From the NCBI RefSeq assembly GCF_000306785.1, contig NC_017955.1, positions 3,720,001-3,784,000 on the forward strand: DNA of 64,000 bases, given 5' to 3'. Below the pieces are notes generated by a model, which had not been told where the DNA came from, did no database searches, and saw nothing but the letters and a program-made list of their open reading frames with translations. Source of the stretch: Modestobacter italicus (GTDB lineage: Bacteria > Actinomycetota > Actinomycetes > Mycobacteriales > Geodermatophilaceae). A program made the translations under genes and the position numbers. Every line of letters begins with the position of its first letter. The first letter of the stretch is position 1. This document shows positions 52,588 to 61,779 of the stretch, in pieces.

Positions 52588-53759
52588 AGGCGGTGACCTG
52601 GCGGGGCGTCAACGAGGTCGGGGTGGAGGACGTCCCGGAGCCGAAGATCCTCAACGACCACGACATCATCCTCGAGGTCGGCCTGTCGGTGACCTGCGGC
52701 TCGGACCTGCACCTGCTCGGCGGCTACATCCCCGCGATGCGCGCCGGTGACGTGCTCGGCCACGAGTTCATGGGCACCGTGGCCGAGGTCGGCAGGAACG
52801 TCACCAAGCACAAGGTCGGCGACCGGGTCGTGGTGGTCTCGTTCACCAGCTGCGGGCAGTGCTGGTACTGCAAGAACGACCTGTGGTCCCTGTGCGACAA
52901 CGGCAACCCCAACCCGGGGATCACCGAGGCGCTGTGGGGCCAGGGGATCGGCGGCTGCTACGGGTACTCCCACGCGCTGGGCGGCTACGCGGGCAGCCAC
53001 GCCCCCTACATGCGGGTGCCCTACGCCGACCAGGGTGCCTTCACGATCCCCGACGGCGTCTCCGACGAGCGGGCGCTGTTCGCCTCCGACGCGGCGCCGA
53101 CCGGCTGGACCGGGGCGCACCAGGCCGAGGTGAAGCCGGGCGACGTCGTCGCGGTGTGGGGCGCCGGCGGCGTCGGGCAGATGGCCGCGCGCAAGGCGAT
53201 GCTCATGGGCGCCGAGCGGGTCGTCGTCATCGACCGGCTCGACAACCGGCTGCAGCAGGTACGGCAGCACATCGGGGCGGAGACCCTGGACTACTCCGAC
53301 GTCGACGTCCCCGCCGAGCTGCGGGAGATGTCCGGCGGGCGCGGACCGGACGTGTGCATCGAGGCGGTGGGAATGGAGGCGCACAGCACCGGCCCGCAGT
53401 ACCTCTACGACCAGGTCAAGCAGCAGCTGCGGCTGCAGTCGGACCGGCCGACCGCCCTCCGGGAGGCCATCTACGCCTGCCGCAAGGGCGGCACGGTGTT
53501 CGCCCTCGGCGTGTTCGGCGGCCTGATCGACAAGTTCCCGATGGGGGCGGTGATGAACAAGGCGCTGACCCTGCGCGGCGCCCAGCAGCACGGGCACCGC
53601 TACATCCCGGAGATCCTCGACCTGATGAGCCGGGACGAGGTGCGCACCGAGCACCTCGCCACCCACGTCATGCCGCTCGACGACGGGCCCAAGGGCTACC
53701 GGATGTTCAAGGAGAAGGAGGACGGGTGCGTGCGTGCCGTGTTCCGTCCCGGCACGTGA
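52584..53759 (+). CDS. Zinc-dependent alcohol dehydrogenase (second of operon)
   Basis: GTG 52584 gives 391 residues. Catalytic zinc ligands are C38 (TCGSD), H60 and E61 (GHEF); structural cysteines are C90, C93, C96 and C104. The cofactor loop 'VAVWGAGGVGQMAA' is intact, and 'CIEAVGMEAHSTGPQYLYDQVKQQLRL' gives the long insert also seen in the first enzyme. It belongs to the same aldehyde/alcohol dehydrogenase subgroup. A perfect hairpin 10 bases past the stop ends the operon. Confidence 0.9.
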   Translation: MKAVTWRGVNEVGVEDVPEPKILNDHDIILEVGLSVTCGSDLHLLGGYIPAMRAGDVLGHEFMGTVAEVGRNVTKHKVGDRVVVVSFTSCGQCWYCKNDLWSLCDNGNPNPGITEALWGQGIGGCYGYSHALGGYAGSHAPYMRVPYADQGAFTIPDGVSDERALFASDAAPTGWTGAHQAEVKPGDVVAVWGAGGVGQMAARKAMLMGAERVVVIDRLDNRLQQVRQHIGAETLDYSDVDVPAELREMSGGRGPDVCIEAVGMEAHSTGPQYLYDQVKQQLRLQSDRPTALREAIYACRKGGTVFALGVFGGLIDKFPMGAVMNKALTLRGAQQHGHRYIPEILDLMSRDEVRTEHLATHVMPLDDGPKGYRMFKEKEDGCVRAVFRPGT

Positions 53760-54034
53760 GGCGGCCACGGCGCCGGGCCGGCCCGGCGCCCTGACGCTGC
53801 GGGAGGCGCCAACGCCGTGTCTACGTCGGCTCCGGGCAGCCCGAACCACTCCTGCGGCACGGCGACCCCTCCCCCAGCCGGGCCGAGCGACAGCACCGCC
53901 CCACCGGCCAGCATCCGCCGGCGTCGTCGCAGCCGCTGCGGTACCGCCGCCGTGACGTGCTGAACCAGAGCAGTACGAAGGCCCGTTGCGAACGCCGGAT
54001 CCAACTCCCGTCCGGTCCCTGCCTTCATAGTCAC
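53696..54034 (-). pseudogene. Truncated sigma-partner gene (N-terminal part only)
   Basis: The frame opens 'MTMKAGTGRELDPAFATGLRTALVQHVTAAVPQRLRRRRRMLAGGAVLSLGPAGGGVA', a cytoplasmic segment plus a weak membrane helix, as in membrane partners of ECF sigma factors. It then degenerates after about residue 75 and collides with the end of the dehydrogenase gene. It overlaps the sigma gene start/stop at 54031-54034. The extracytoplasmic domain is missing. Confidence 0.5.
53769..53790 (+). terminator. 22-base perfect palindrome after the dehydrogenase operon
   Basis: GGCGCCGGGCC followed by its exact reverse complement (53769-53790) begins 10 bases past the stop at 53759. A very stable stem without U-tract. 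Confidence 0.8.
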
Positions 54035-54630
54035 GACTTGGCTCCTGCCGGCTTGATGGGATGATGCGCGGGCCCGTGGTCGGCCAGTGCGTCCCGCAGG
54101 CGTTGGCGGGCTCGCTGGAGCCGCGACTTTGCCGCCGCCTCGCTCAGAGAGAGCAAGGCCGCGGCCTCAGCCAGCGGCACGTCGTAAAAGACGACCAGGC
54201 TCACCAGCCGAAGGTCCTGCGGCTTGAGCCGTCGTAGTTCGGCCGCCACCCGAGGGTCCAGGTCGTGCAGTGGCTGGGTGGCGAAGGCCTGGTCAGCCGG
54301 ATCGGGGCTGGTGTCGGCGCGCGGGAGCCGGTTGCGGAAGTCCCGCCATCGGCGGGCGCCCCGTCGGCTGTTGCGAGACAGGTTCGCGGTGGTGACCAGC
54401 AGCCAGGGCAGCACCGATCCCTCGACCAGCCGGACGGCGTCCCGGCGGCGCCACAGCTCCAGGAACGCCGCGGCGGTGACGTCCTCGGCGTCGTGCCGGT
54501 GCTCCAGCAACCGGCAGGCGTGGCCATAGACCCGGTCACGATGCCGGTCAACAAGCAATCCGAAGGCCTCTCCATCGCCGGCCACGCTGCGCGACCACAA
54601 GGCCTCGTCGGTGACCGGGACGCTCGTCAT
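54031..54630 (-). CDS. ECF sigma factor
   Basis: ATG 54630 gives 199 residues; GTG 54666 would add 12. Region 2 has 'GEAFGLLVDRHRDRVYGHACRLLEHRHDAEDVTAAAFLELWRRRD' and 'LPWLLVTTANLSRNSRR'. Region 4 has 'LRRLKPQDLRLVSLVVFYDVPLAEAAALLSLSEAAAKSRLQRARQRLRDAL'. Both are complete. Its expected membrane partner downstream is truncated, so this sigma factor may be unrestrained or dead in function. Confidence 0.88.
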   Translation of the reverse strand: MTSVPVTDEALWSRSVAGDGEAFGLLVDRHRDRVYGHACRLLEHRHDAEDVTAAAFLELWRRRDAVRLVEGSVLPWLLVTTANLSRNSRRGARRWRDFRNRLPRADTSPDPADQAFATQPLHDLDPRVAAELRRLKPQDLRLVSLVVFYDVPLAEAAALLSLSEAAAKSRLQRARQRLRDALADHGPAHHPIKPAGAKS

Positions 54631-54887
54631 GCCAGGAAGTGTCCGGTCGACCCAGTTCGGATTCACATCAGCCGCGACGAGGCCGGATCGTTACGTGGGT
54701 TGATCGGAGCCGTGCGCCTGGTCAGCAAGATTCGGGCTTGTGGCGGTGCACGCGGTGGTGCGTGAATGGCCGGGGCGACGAAGGCTGGAGCGTCGTGAAC
54801 AGCCCTGAAGTTCCGGGAGGCTCCTGGGTGCTCTTGTTCGCATAGCGATCGACACCGCTGATGGCACCGTGGCGAGGAGAATGTCCA

Positions 54888-55193
54888 ATGACGCAGTCCA
54901 GCCCGGGTGGCTGGGTGCCACCGCCCGGAGTCCTGCCGGGGTGGAACTGGCTCCCTCCAGATCACGGTGTGCGACCAGACCTCGGCCGCGTGCCGCTGTG
55001 GGTGCGAGCGTGGCACCGGACACCGTTGATCGACCGGTACGCCCACGTGTGGATGTGGCGCCACGGCGGCCTGGAGATTCTGCCTTCACAGCAGGGGCCC
55101 GCCGATCCAGCCGGTGACCGCGAGCCGCTCCGCCCACGTCCGCGCAACAGTGACGGAGCAGCCGACCGCACAGACAGAGGCCGCGCCAGATGA
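54888..55193 (+). CDS. Small Trp/Pro-rich protein, unknown
   Basis: ATG 54888 (AGGAGAATG upstream) gives 101 residues. 'GGWVPPPGVLPGWNWLPPDHGVRPDLGRVPLWVRAWHRTPLIDRYAHVWMWRHGGLEIL' is followed by a disordered Arg/Asp-rich tail. The Trp-rich core suggests a small beta-domain or peptide-binding role. The tail runs up to 35 bases before the IS481 left end, so the tail is likely original. Confidence 0.6.
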   Translation: MTQSSPGGWVPPPGVLPGWNWLPPDHGVRPDLGRVPLWVRAWHRTPLIDRYAHVWMWRHGGLEILPSQQGPADPAGDREPLRPRPRNSDGAADRTDRGRAR

Positions 55194-55227
55194 AGCCATG
55201 CAGCGAGGTCGAACGAGGGCACCTAGC

Positions 55228-56339
55228 TGTACTGCCCGAACAGGTTGGTGCACCGCCGCGTGAGCGGCTGATCTTGATGTGAGGAGGGACCTCCGGGTTT
55301 GGTGTGGGAGCCGCCAAGCACCCGCGCCGACCCAAGAGGTCCCTCGTGGTCCACGGTAATGCGCCCCTGACCGAGAAGGGTCGGCTTCGGCTGGCCCGCT
55401 GCATCGTCGATGACGGCTGGCCGATCGCGCGAGCAGCTGAGCGGTTCCAGGTGTCTCGGCCGACGGCGACCCGGTGGGCGCAGCGCTATCGCGAGGCGGG
55501 GCCGGCGGGGATGGCTGACCGGTCCAGCCGGCCGGCCCGGTCACCGCGGCGCACGCCGCAGCCAGTGGTCCGCAAGATCGTGCACCTGCGGTGGAAGCAG
55601 CGGCTGGGCCCGGTCGCGATCGCCGGCCGGGTTGGCGTGGCGCCCTGGACCGTGCATGGGGTGCTGACCAGCTGCGGGATCAACCGGCTCTGGCACGTCG
55701 ACCGGGTCACCGGTGAGCCGGTCCGCCGCTATGAGATGACCCGCCCCGGCGAGCTGGTGCACGTAGACGTCAAGAAGCTGGGCAACATCCCCGACGGGGG
55801 CGGCTGGCGAGCGCACGGCCCCGAGCAGGGCGGCCGCAACCGGCAGGCTCACCGCGACCCAACCCGGCCGCGGAAAGTGCACGGCCGCCCGAACCTGGGC
55901 TACTGCTACGTGCACTCCGCGGTCGATGCCTACAGCCGGCTGGCCTACTCAGAGCCCCTCGATGACGAGACCGCTGCCACCGCGCTGGCCTTCTGGGCGC
56001 GGGCGCGAGCGTTCTTCGCCAGCCACGGCATCACCGTCGAACGCGTGCTCACCGACAACGGGGCTGCCTACATCAGCCACGCCTGGCGCGATGAACACAC
56101 CGCCCTGGGCATCAAGCACTCCCGCACCCGGCCCCGCCGCCCACAGACCAACGGGAAAGTCGAGCGGCTGAACCGCACCCTGATGGAGGAGTGGGCCTAC
56201 CGCCGACTCTTCACCTCCGAGAGAGCCCGCCGGGCGGCCCTGTCAGGCTGGCTGCACCACTACAACCATCACCGGCCCCACACCGCCCTGGGCAACCTCC
56301 CACCCATCAGCCGGTGCATCAACGTCACCGAGCAGTACA
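55228..56339 (+). mobile_element. IS481-family insertion sequence, complete with 6-bp TSD
   Basis: The 1112-bp element has ends TGTACTGC(C/T)CG with inner homology GTTG(G/A)TGCACCG in both arms. It is flanked by a perfect CCTAGC duplication (55222-55227 and 56340-56345). Size, TGT ends and a single DDE transposase fit IS481. It appears intact and recent. The transposase stop codon lies in the target duplication. Confidence 0.92.
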
Positions 56340-56344
56340 CCTAG
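55346..56344 (+). CDS. IS481-family transposase
   Basis: GTG 55346 ('VVHGNAPLTEKGRLRLARCIV') is the usual family start; an in-frame GTG at 55304 adds 14 residues. N-terminal HTHs (about 15-75) precede the integrase core with all three acids: Asp in 'LVHVDVKKLG', Asp in 'RVLTDNGAAYIS', Glu in 'TNGKVERLNRTL'. The last codons run over the right terminal repeat. The TAG stop (56342-56344) belongs to the duplicated target. Confidence 0.93.
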   Translation: MVHGNAPLTEKGRLRLARCIVDDGWPIARAAERFQVSRPTATRWAQRYREAGPAGMADRSSRPARSPRRTPQPVVRKIVHLRWKQRLGPVAIAGRVGVAPWTVHGVLTSCGINRLWHVDRVTGEPVRRYEMTRPGELVHVDVKKLGNIPDGGGWRAHGPEQGGRNRQAHRDPTRPRKVHGRPNLGYCYVHSAVDAYSRLAYSEPLDDETAATALAFWARARAFFASHGITVERVLTDNGAAYISHAWRDEHTALGIKHSRTRPRRPQTNGKVERLNRTLMEEWAYRRLFTSERARRAALSGWLHHYNHHRPHTALGNLPPISRCINVTEQYT

Positions 56345-56389
56345 CACGTCAGGCTGCCCGACCAGGCCACCGATCGCGGCCCAGAACCG

Positions 56390-56430
56390 CCCGTTACTGG
56401 GCGGCCCGCTACCCGACCGTTTTTGGGCCG
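56390..56430 (+). repeat. 41-bp intergenic repeat, copy A
   Basis: Starts CCCGTTACTGGGCGGCCC and ends TTTTTGGGCCG. It aligns with copies B (60934-60973) and C (62308-62348) over its length, same orientation. The preceding 'GGCCCAGAACCG' also occurs before copy D. Confidence 0.75.
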
Positions 56431-56634
56431 ATCGAGGAGCTGGTTCTCGGGCTGCCGGACGCGGTCAGACCACCGTCGGACCAGCGACAGACCGTTATTC
56501 CGCCTTGGGCACCTGGTCTGCTGGGAGCGACGTCCGCCGGCTCACCGGAGGCCGAGCGCGGGGCCTGCCACAGACGTGATCGGTCTGGGACAGTGACGCC
56601 ATGAGGATCCGACAGAAGGCAACGCCTGCGACCC

Positions 56635-58044
56635 GTGGCTGAGCGTCCCCGCCGCTATCTCCGGCCAGGACTGTTCTCGCTGATCCATGAACGGCTGTGG
56701 GTCGTCGACGAGGAGCAGCCGGTCGCCGTCGTCCTTGACGTGGAGACCGGTGTCGCGCTCACGACGGTCGCCTGGCCGGAGCTCCCGCCACCGGCGCAGG
56801 AGAGCTGGCCGAGCGGCTGGCAGGTGCGTCCCGCTATCGAAGGCCTGTGGGTCCATCGCTCTGGCGGGCCACTACTGCTGGTCGACGAAACCGGGGTACA
56901 CAGCGGTCACCTCAGCAACGGGCGGACGCTCGGCGCCGTCTCCGCGCACGGCGCGTGGTGCCTGCCCGATCGCCCGGCACAGGACATCGCCGCCACTGAG
57001 GACGCGCCACCTCGAGGCCGCGACGGCCTGCACCAGCTGTTCGTCGTACACCCGCAGCGGACCACCGCCACCGTGCTCGTCGACGCCCCAGTTCACGCGG
57101 CCCGCTCCCAGGACGGCGACATGTACCTCCAGGTCGAGACCGGGCGGTGGACCCGCCGCAACCTCGGCACACTGGACAGCTGGGACCTCATCCCAGACAC
57201 CGCCTGGCTGCGCCTTCCGGCCGCGGACCCACTGCCCGACCGCCTCAGCCTGTCCACCCACCGATCCGAGCCCCCGCGAACCGCCCACCACCGCCCGGAC
57301 GACGGCAGCGGCCGGCGCACCGGATCACTGTGGCTGCCCCAACTCAGCCACGGCCAAGACCCCCCCGACCCCTGGGCCACCGAACCGGAGCCCAACGGAG
57401 GCATCAACTGGTACGCCGGCTGGGTCGGACGTGGGCGGAACCGCACCGTGGCCGTGGTGGCCATCGACAGCGACACAAGCACCGAGCGCTTTCGTCTCGA
57501 CCTTGGTCGAGGAACCGCCCGCGCCGTGACCGCCACTCCCGGGTGGCTGTGGCTCGCCCTCGAGCAACCACGCCCTCACGCCACCTACAGCACTCCCGCC
57601 CCGATAGCGCTCATCCGCGTACGCGCCGACGACGGCGCCGTGAAAGCCGTGTTGCCTGCCAACAGTGTTGACGTGTCCGAGCACTGCTGGTCGCTGCCCG
57701 CCCCGCCGGTTGACGCAGCCGACTACACCGCGTTCTGGAAGCGCCGGTTCGCGAACCTCGACCACTACTGGATTCACGCCGATGGCCGCGTAACCCCGCT
57801 CACCGACGGGCTCAGCGGTAGCCGCGTCGACGTGGTCGGCGCTTGGCCGGACACCGCCTTGCACATCACCTTCGACTACGCGGCACGCCCTGGACGCCGG
57901 CTGCGGAGGATCGTGCCGCTGTTCGACGAACTCGGTCGCCCCACCTCACCCGAGTACGCCGAGATCCACCTCATGGAGACCCTCGACACCAAGGACCTCC
58001 CCGATGGCAGCGCCCCCAGCGACAGCGACTGCTTGGACGTCTGA
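56635..58044 (+). CDS. Unknown 469-residue protein, beta-propeller-like
   Basis: GTG 56635 starts a protein with repeated short strands: 'RLWVVDEEQPVAVVLDVETG', 'GLWVHRSGGPLLLVDETG', 'HQLFVVHPQRTTATVLVDAP', 'GWLWLALEQPRP' and 'IALIRVRADDGAVKAVLP'. The 'W-V...LLVD..TG' rhythm suggests a propeller of about six blades, but no standard WD40 or NHL motif is present. There is no signal peptide or membrane segment, so it is probably cytoplasmic. It stands alone. Conserved function is not recognised. Confidence 0.75.
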   Translation: MAERPRRYLRPGLFSLIHERLWVVDEEQPVAVVLDVETGVALTTVAWPELPPPAQESWPSGWQVRPAIEGLWVHRSGGPLLLVDETGVHSGHLSNGRTLGAVSAHGAWCLPDRPAQDIAATEDAPPRGRDGLHQLFVVHPQRTTATVLVDAPVHAARSQDGDMYLQVETGRWTRRNLGTLDSWDLIPDTAWLRLPAADPLPDRLSLSTHRSEPPRTAHHRPDDGSGRRTGSLWLPQLSHGQDPPDPWATEPEPNGGINWYAGWVGRGRNRTVAVVAIDSDTSTERFRLDLGRGTARAVTATPGWLWLALEQPRPHATYSTPAPIALIRVRADDGAVKAVLPANSVDVSEHCWSLPAPPVDAADYTAFWKRRFANLDHYWIHADGRVTPLTDGLSGSRVDVVGAWPDTALHITFDYAARPGRRLRRIVPLFDELGRPTSPEYAEIHLMETLDTKDLPDGSAPSDSDCLDV

Positions 58045-58234
58045 CCTCGCCTCAGGGGCCGGCGTGAGGCGACGTTACTGACAGAACGTGGCGTTATCGG
58101 CAGCCATGTACGCCAGCTTCGACGGTCACATCGCTGGCACGCGGGGGGCGCTCCGTCGCGCCCGCCCTATCCCTGAGCGGCCCACTGTGGGACAGCCGAT
58201 GAGCCGGACGCGCGATTGGGCGCGGAGGCGGCGA
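58045..58234. other. Convergent gap between unknown gene and terC-like gene
   Basis: A 190-base gap with the GGGGCCGGCGTGAGGCG segment near 58050; no clear hairpin or gene. Confidence 0.3.
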
Positions 58235-59248
58235 CTACGCCTGCGGCTCGTTCTCGTGATGCCGGGAACCGGTCGCGCGCAGCGATCCGGGGTGGGCCTT
58301 CGCGGTGGGGTCGTGCCGGGTCTTGACCAGGCTGGCGACGGTGACGACGACGAGCACGACGACGATGACGCCCAGGCTGAGCGGGGTGGGGATCTCCGGC
58401 ACGCGTGGGTCGATGTCGACGTGGGCCCAGTGCAGGATCAGCTTGACGCCGATGAACGCCAGGATGAACGCCAGCCCGGCCGACAGGTAGACGAGCCGGT
58501 CGAGCAGGCCCTTGACGAGGAAGAACAGCGCCCGCAGGCCCAGCAGCGCGAAGGCGTTGGCGGTGAAGACGATGTAGGGCTCCTCGGTCACCCCGAAGAC
58601 GGCGGGGATGGAGTCGAGGGCGAACAGCAGGTCGATGCTGCCGATGGCGATGAGCACGATGAACAGCGGCGTCACCATCCGCCGGCCCTCGACGCGGGTG
58701 GTGAGCCGGCCGCCGACGTAGTCGGGGGTGACCGGCAGCAGGCGGCGGGCGGCCTTGACCATCGCGTTGTCCTCGATGTCGGGGTCCTCGTCGCGGTGTC
58801 GGAACAACTGCACGGCGGTGTAGATGAGCAGCAGGCCGAAGAGCAGGAACATGAAGGAGAACAGCGACAGCAGCGTCGCCCCGAGTGCGATGAAGATCGC
58901 CCGCATGATCAGGGCGAGGACGATGCCGAAGGTGAGCACCTTGTGCTGGTGCTCTTCGGGAACCGTGAACGTCGTCATGATGATGACGAAGACGAACAGG
59001 TTGTCGACCGACAGGCTCTTCTCCACCACGTAGCCGGCGAAGTACTCGGTGCCGGGTCCGCCGCCGTAGGCGAGGGTGAACCACACGCCGAACCCGACGG
59101 CCACCGCGATGTAGAACACCGACCACGCGGTGGCCTCGCGGAAGCCGACGCGGTGCGGGCGGACCGCGGCCAGCACGAGGTCCACCGCCAGTAGGGCCAG
59201 CACGAAGGCGATGGTGAGCGCCCAGGTCAGTCCGCTGATCTCGACCAC
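58235..59248 (-). CDS. TerC-family integral membrane protein
   Basis: GTG 59248 gives 337 residues with about nine membrane helices. The TerC signatures are clear: '[19 protein letters not shown]' (acidic, SVDN), '[12 protein letters not shown]' and '[20 protein letters not shown]' ([11 protein letters not shown]), plus '[28 protein letters not shown]'. TerC proteins are linked to metal (manganese) homeostasis, tellurite resistance and membrane-stress responses. The C-terminal tail is basic and variable. It diverges from the nhaA gene across 199 bases. Confidence 0.92.
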   Translation of the reverse strand: MVEISGLTWALTIAFVLALLAVDLVLAAVRPHRVGFREATAWSVFYIAVAVGFGVWFTLAYGGGPGTEYFAGYVVEKSLSVDNLFVFVIIMTTFTVPEEHQHKVLTFGIVLALIMRAIFIALGATLLSLFSFMFLLFGLLLIYTAVQLFRHRDEDPDIEDNAMVKAARRLLPVTPDYVGGRLTTRVEGRRMVTPLFIVLIAIGSIDLLFALDSIPAVFGVTEEPYIVFTANAFALLGLRALFFLVKGLLDRLVYLSAGLAFILAFIGVKLILHWAHVDIDPRVPEIPTPLSLGVIVVVLVVVTVASLVKTRHDPTAKAHPGSLRATGSRHHENEPQA

Positions 59249-59447
59249 ACCGGTCTCCGTCCTGCCGCGGGTGACCTCACGCCGCTGCTCAGCGTGCCTC
59301 CGGTGGGATGCCCGCCGACTCGCCGGCCCAACCCGGCGGCACGGTGGTCTGGGGGCGAGGTGCGGCGGGCTGACGTAGCGTCCGAGGCGGTCCATCGAGT
59401 CGAGGTGGGCGGCAGCGACCCGAGCGCACGAGACGCGGAGCGGCCCG

Positions 59448-60762
59448 ATGACCAGCCCGATGAGACTGTTCGCCCGTGGCTCCTGGGCCGAGGTCCGCCG
59501 GATCACCGAGATCCTGCACAAGGAGACCGTCGGCGGCGCACTGCTACTGGCCGCCACCATCATCGCCCTGGTTTGGGCCAACAGCCCGTGGGCGGACTCC
59601 TACGACGCCCTACGCGATGTGCGGATCGGCCCGGCCGCGCTGCCCCTGGACCTGACCCTGGCCACCTGGGCCGCCGACGGCCTGCTGGCGATCTTTTTTT
59701 CGTCGCCGGACTGGAACTCAAGCGCGAGTTCGTCGCCGGCGACCTGCGCGATCCCCGCCGCGCCGCGCTGCCGGTCGCCGCGGCCATCGGCGGCATGGTC
59801 GTCCCGGTCCTCATCTACGTGCTGATCAACCTCAACGCCGACGACGGCGCCCTGCGCGGCTGGGCGGTGCCGGCCGCCACCGACATCGCCTTCGCCCTCG
59901 CCGTGCTGGCGGTGATCAGCACCCACCTGCCCAGTGCGCTGCGCACCTTCCTGCTCACCCTTGCCGTGGTCGACGACCTGCTCGCCATCGCGATCATCGC
60001 GTTCTTCTTCACCAGCGACCTGGCACTGGTCCCGCTGCTGCTGGCGCTGATCCCGCTGGCCGTCTTCGGGTTCCTGGTGCAGAAGCGGATCCGCTCCTGG
60101 TGGCTGTTGCTGCCACTGGCGGCCTTGACCTGGGTGCTGGTGCACGAGTCCGGTATCCACGCCACCGGCGCCGGGGTCCTGCTCGCCTTCACCGTGCCGG
60201 TGGTGCGCAGCCAGGCCGCCGGCGGACCGGACGCCGGCCCCGGGCTGGCCGAGCACTTCGAGCACCGCTTCCGGCCGATCTCGGCCGGGTTCGCCGTTCC
60301 GGTGTTCGCGTTCCTGTCCGCCGGGGTCACCGTCGGGGCCTGTCCGGGCTGGGCGCCTCACTGACCGACAGCATCGCGGTCGGCATCATCGCCGGCCTGG
60401 TGGTCGGCAAGGCCGTCGGGATAACCGGCGCCACCTGGCTGATGACCAAGTTCAGCCGTGCCCGGTTGGCCGAGGACGTCGCCTGGCCCGACGTCATCGG
60501 GCTGTCGCTGCTGGCCGGCATCGGGTTCACCGTCTCGCTGCTCATCGGTGAACTCGCCTTCGGGGTGGGCTCCGAGCAGGACGAGGACGTCAAGGTCGGC
60601 GTGCTGGCCGGCACCCTGCTGGCCGCGCTGCTCGCCGCCCTCATCTTGCGCGCCCGCAACCGCCACTACCGGCTCGTGCGCGAAGCCGAAGAGGTTGACA
60701 CCGACGCCGACGGCGTCTCCGACGCCTTCGAGCACACCGACGCCCCAACACCGCGCACCTAG
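59448..60762 (+). pseudogene. nhaA: NhaA Na+/H+ antiporter with two homopolymer frameshifts
   Basis: All of NhaA is present across three frames: '[27 protein letters not shown]', '[32 protein letters not shown]', '[19 protein letters not shown]', '[18 protein letters not shown]' (the ion-binding DD pair), then '[21 protein letters not shown]' and '[18 protein letters not shown]'. A T7 run at 59694-59700 needs 8 T, and a G4 run at 60335-60338 needs 5 G. Everything else is intact. NhaA exchanges protons for sodium at alkaline pH. It may be functional if both runs are miscalled. Confidence 0.9.
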
Positions 60763-60782
60763 CCGCCCATCCCGGCGCATCG

Positions 60783-60812
60783 GGTGTCCCTGAAGCCGCC
60801 TTCCGGGACACC
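60783..60812 (+). terminator. Hairpin after nhaA
   Basis: GGTGTCCC (60783-60790) pairs with GGGACACC (60805-60812), with an inner GAA/TTC extension. It lies 20 bases past the nhaA stop. Confidence 0.75.
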
Positions 60813-60933
60813 GACTGCCCGACTGCCATGACGCCCTTGAAGTGAGCCAGCGGCGACCGGATGCCCAACGCTTGCCACCTGGCATTAAGGGGGTGCTATG
60901 TGCCGGCGGCCTGGCAAGAAATTGCGGAAAACG

Positions 60934-60973
60934 CCCGTTAGCGGACTGACCACTACCAAACGATTCTGGGCCG
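60934..60973 (+). repeat. 40-bp intergenic repeat, copy B
   Basis: Starts CCCGTTAGCGGACTGACC and ends GATTCTGGGCCG. Preceded by 'TTGCGGAAAACG', related to the longer left part of copy C. About 140 bases upstream of the 61111 gene. Confidence 0.75.
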
Positions 60974-61110
60974 AGGTGGTCCAGCGCCGGCTGGAAAATC
61001 CCGCCGGTAGACGCAACCGTCCAGGCCCAGACACCGGCAGCTGTTCTGGCCGGCCGCGATCTGCAACGCTGCGCGCGTGTAGCGATGACCTCGTCCCACC
61101 GAAGGGCAGT

Positions 61111-61779
61111 GTGTTGGCGACCCGAGTCCCGGAAGCAGCGGCGAGCGGTCAAGCCTTCTTGAGCAGGTCCCGTGCCGTGGTGGCGGTCACCGCAGGACTG
61201 CTGACGGGCGGCTTCGCGGCATGGGCCTACTACGACGACCACCTCCGTCCGCTCGCGCACACCTTCGGACTGTGGATTGCGATGCTGGCGCTGCTCAGCG
61301 CCGGTCAGCGGCCTGGACGAGCCATCGTGCAGGCCTGCTTGGCCCTTACTGCCGCGGTGATCGCCTTCTTCGTCGGCAAGAAGGCCATGTACGGCGTCGA
61401 CTACCCCGGGATGCCGTACGCCATCAACGTCTCCGAGCTGATGGAGTGGCTGGTCCTGGCGGTCGTCGCCGGTGCGGTCCTCGGGTGGGGCTTCGCCTGC
61501 GCGGGACGCTCCGGTCGCGTTGGTGCGGTCAGGACGGCCGCGGTGATCGGTCTGCTCGTCGCCGACGCCTACCGGCGGTCGACCAACTACCCGGCTGATG
61601 CGCCTGTGGTCGTGACCTTCGCGGTCCTTGCCGTCGTTGCGGTCCTCGCCGTGACAGTCCGCTCGTGGCGCCAGCTGGCACTGGTGGCTGGCTGCACCGT
61701 CCCCGCGGCTTTCGTCGGCCTTCTGCTGGTGTCGGTCCCAGATGTTCTTGAGCAGCTCCTCATCACCGGCGGCGTGTGA
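61111..61779 (+). CDS. Integral membrane protein (DUF6518-like), unknown
   Basis: GTG 61111 (GAAGGG upstream) gives 222 residues with six hydrophobic segments spread evenly (about 22-42, 50-66, 74-92, 110-130, 140-160, 178-215). A conserved-looking loop reads 'KKAMYGVDYPGMPYAINVSELMEW'. The topology and that loop recall small DUF6518-type membrane proteins; the link is tentative. There is no neighbour in an operon. It lies between repeat copies B and C. Confidence 0.7.
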   Translation: MLATRVPEAAASGQAFLSRSRAVVAVTAGLLTGGFAAWAYYDDHLRPLAHTFGLWIAMLALLSAGQRPGRAIVQACLALTAAVIAFFVGKKAMYGVDYPGMPYAINVSELMEWLVLAVVAGAVLGWGFACAGRSGRVGAVRTAAVIGLLVADAYRRSTNYPADAPVVVTFAVLAVVAVLAVTVRSWRQLALVAGCTVPAAFVGLLLVSVPDVLEQLLITGGV

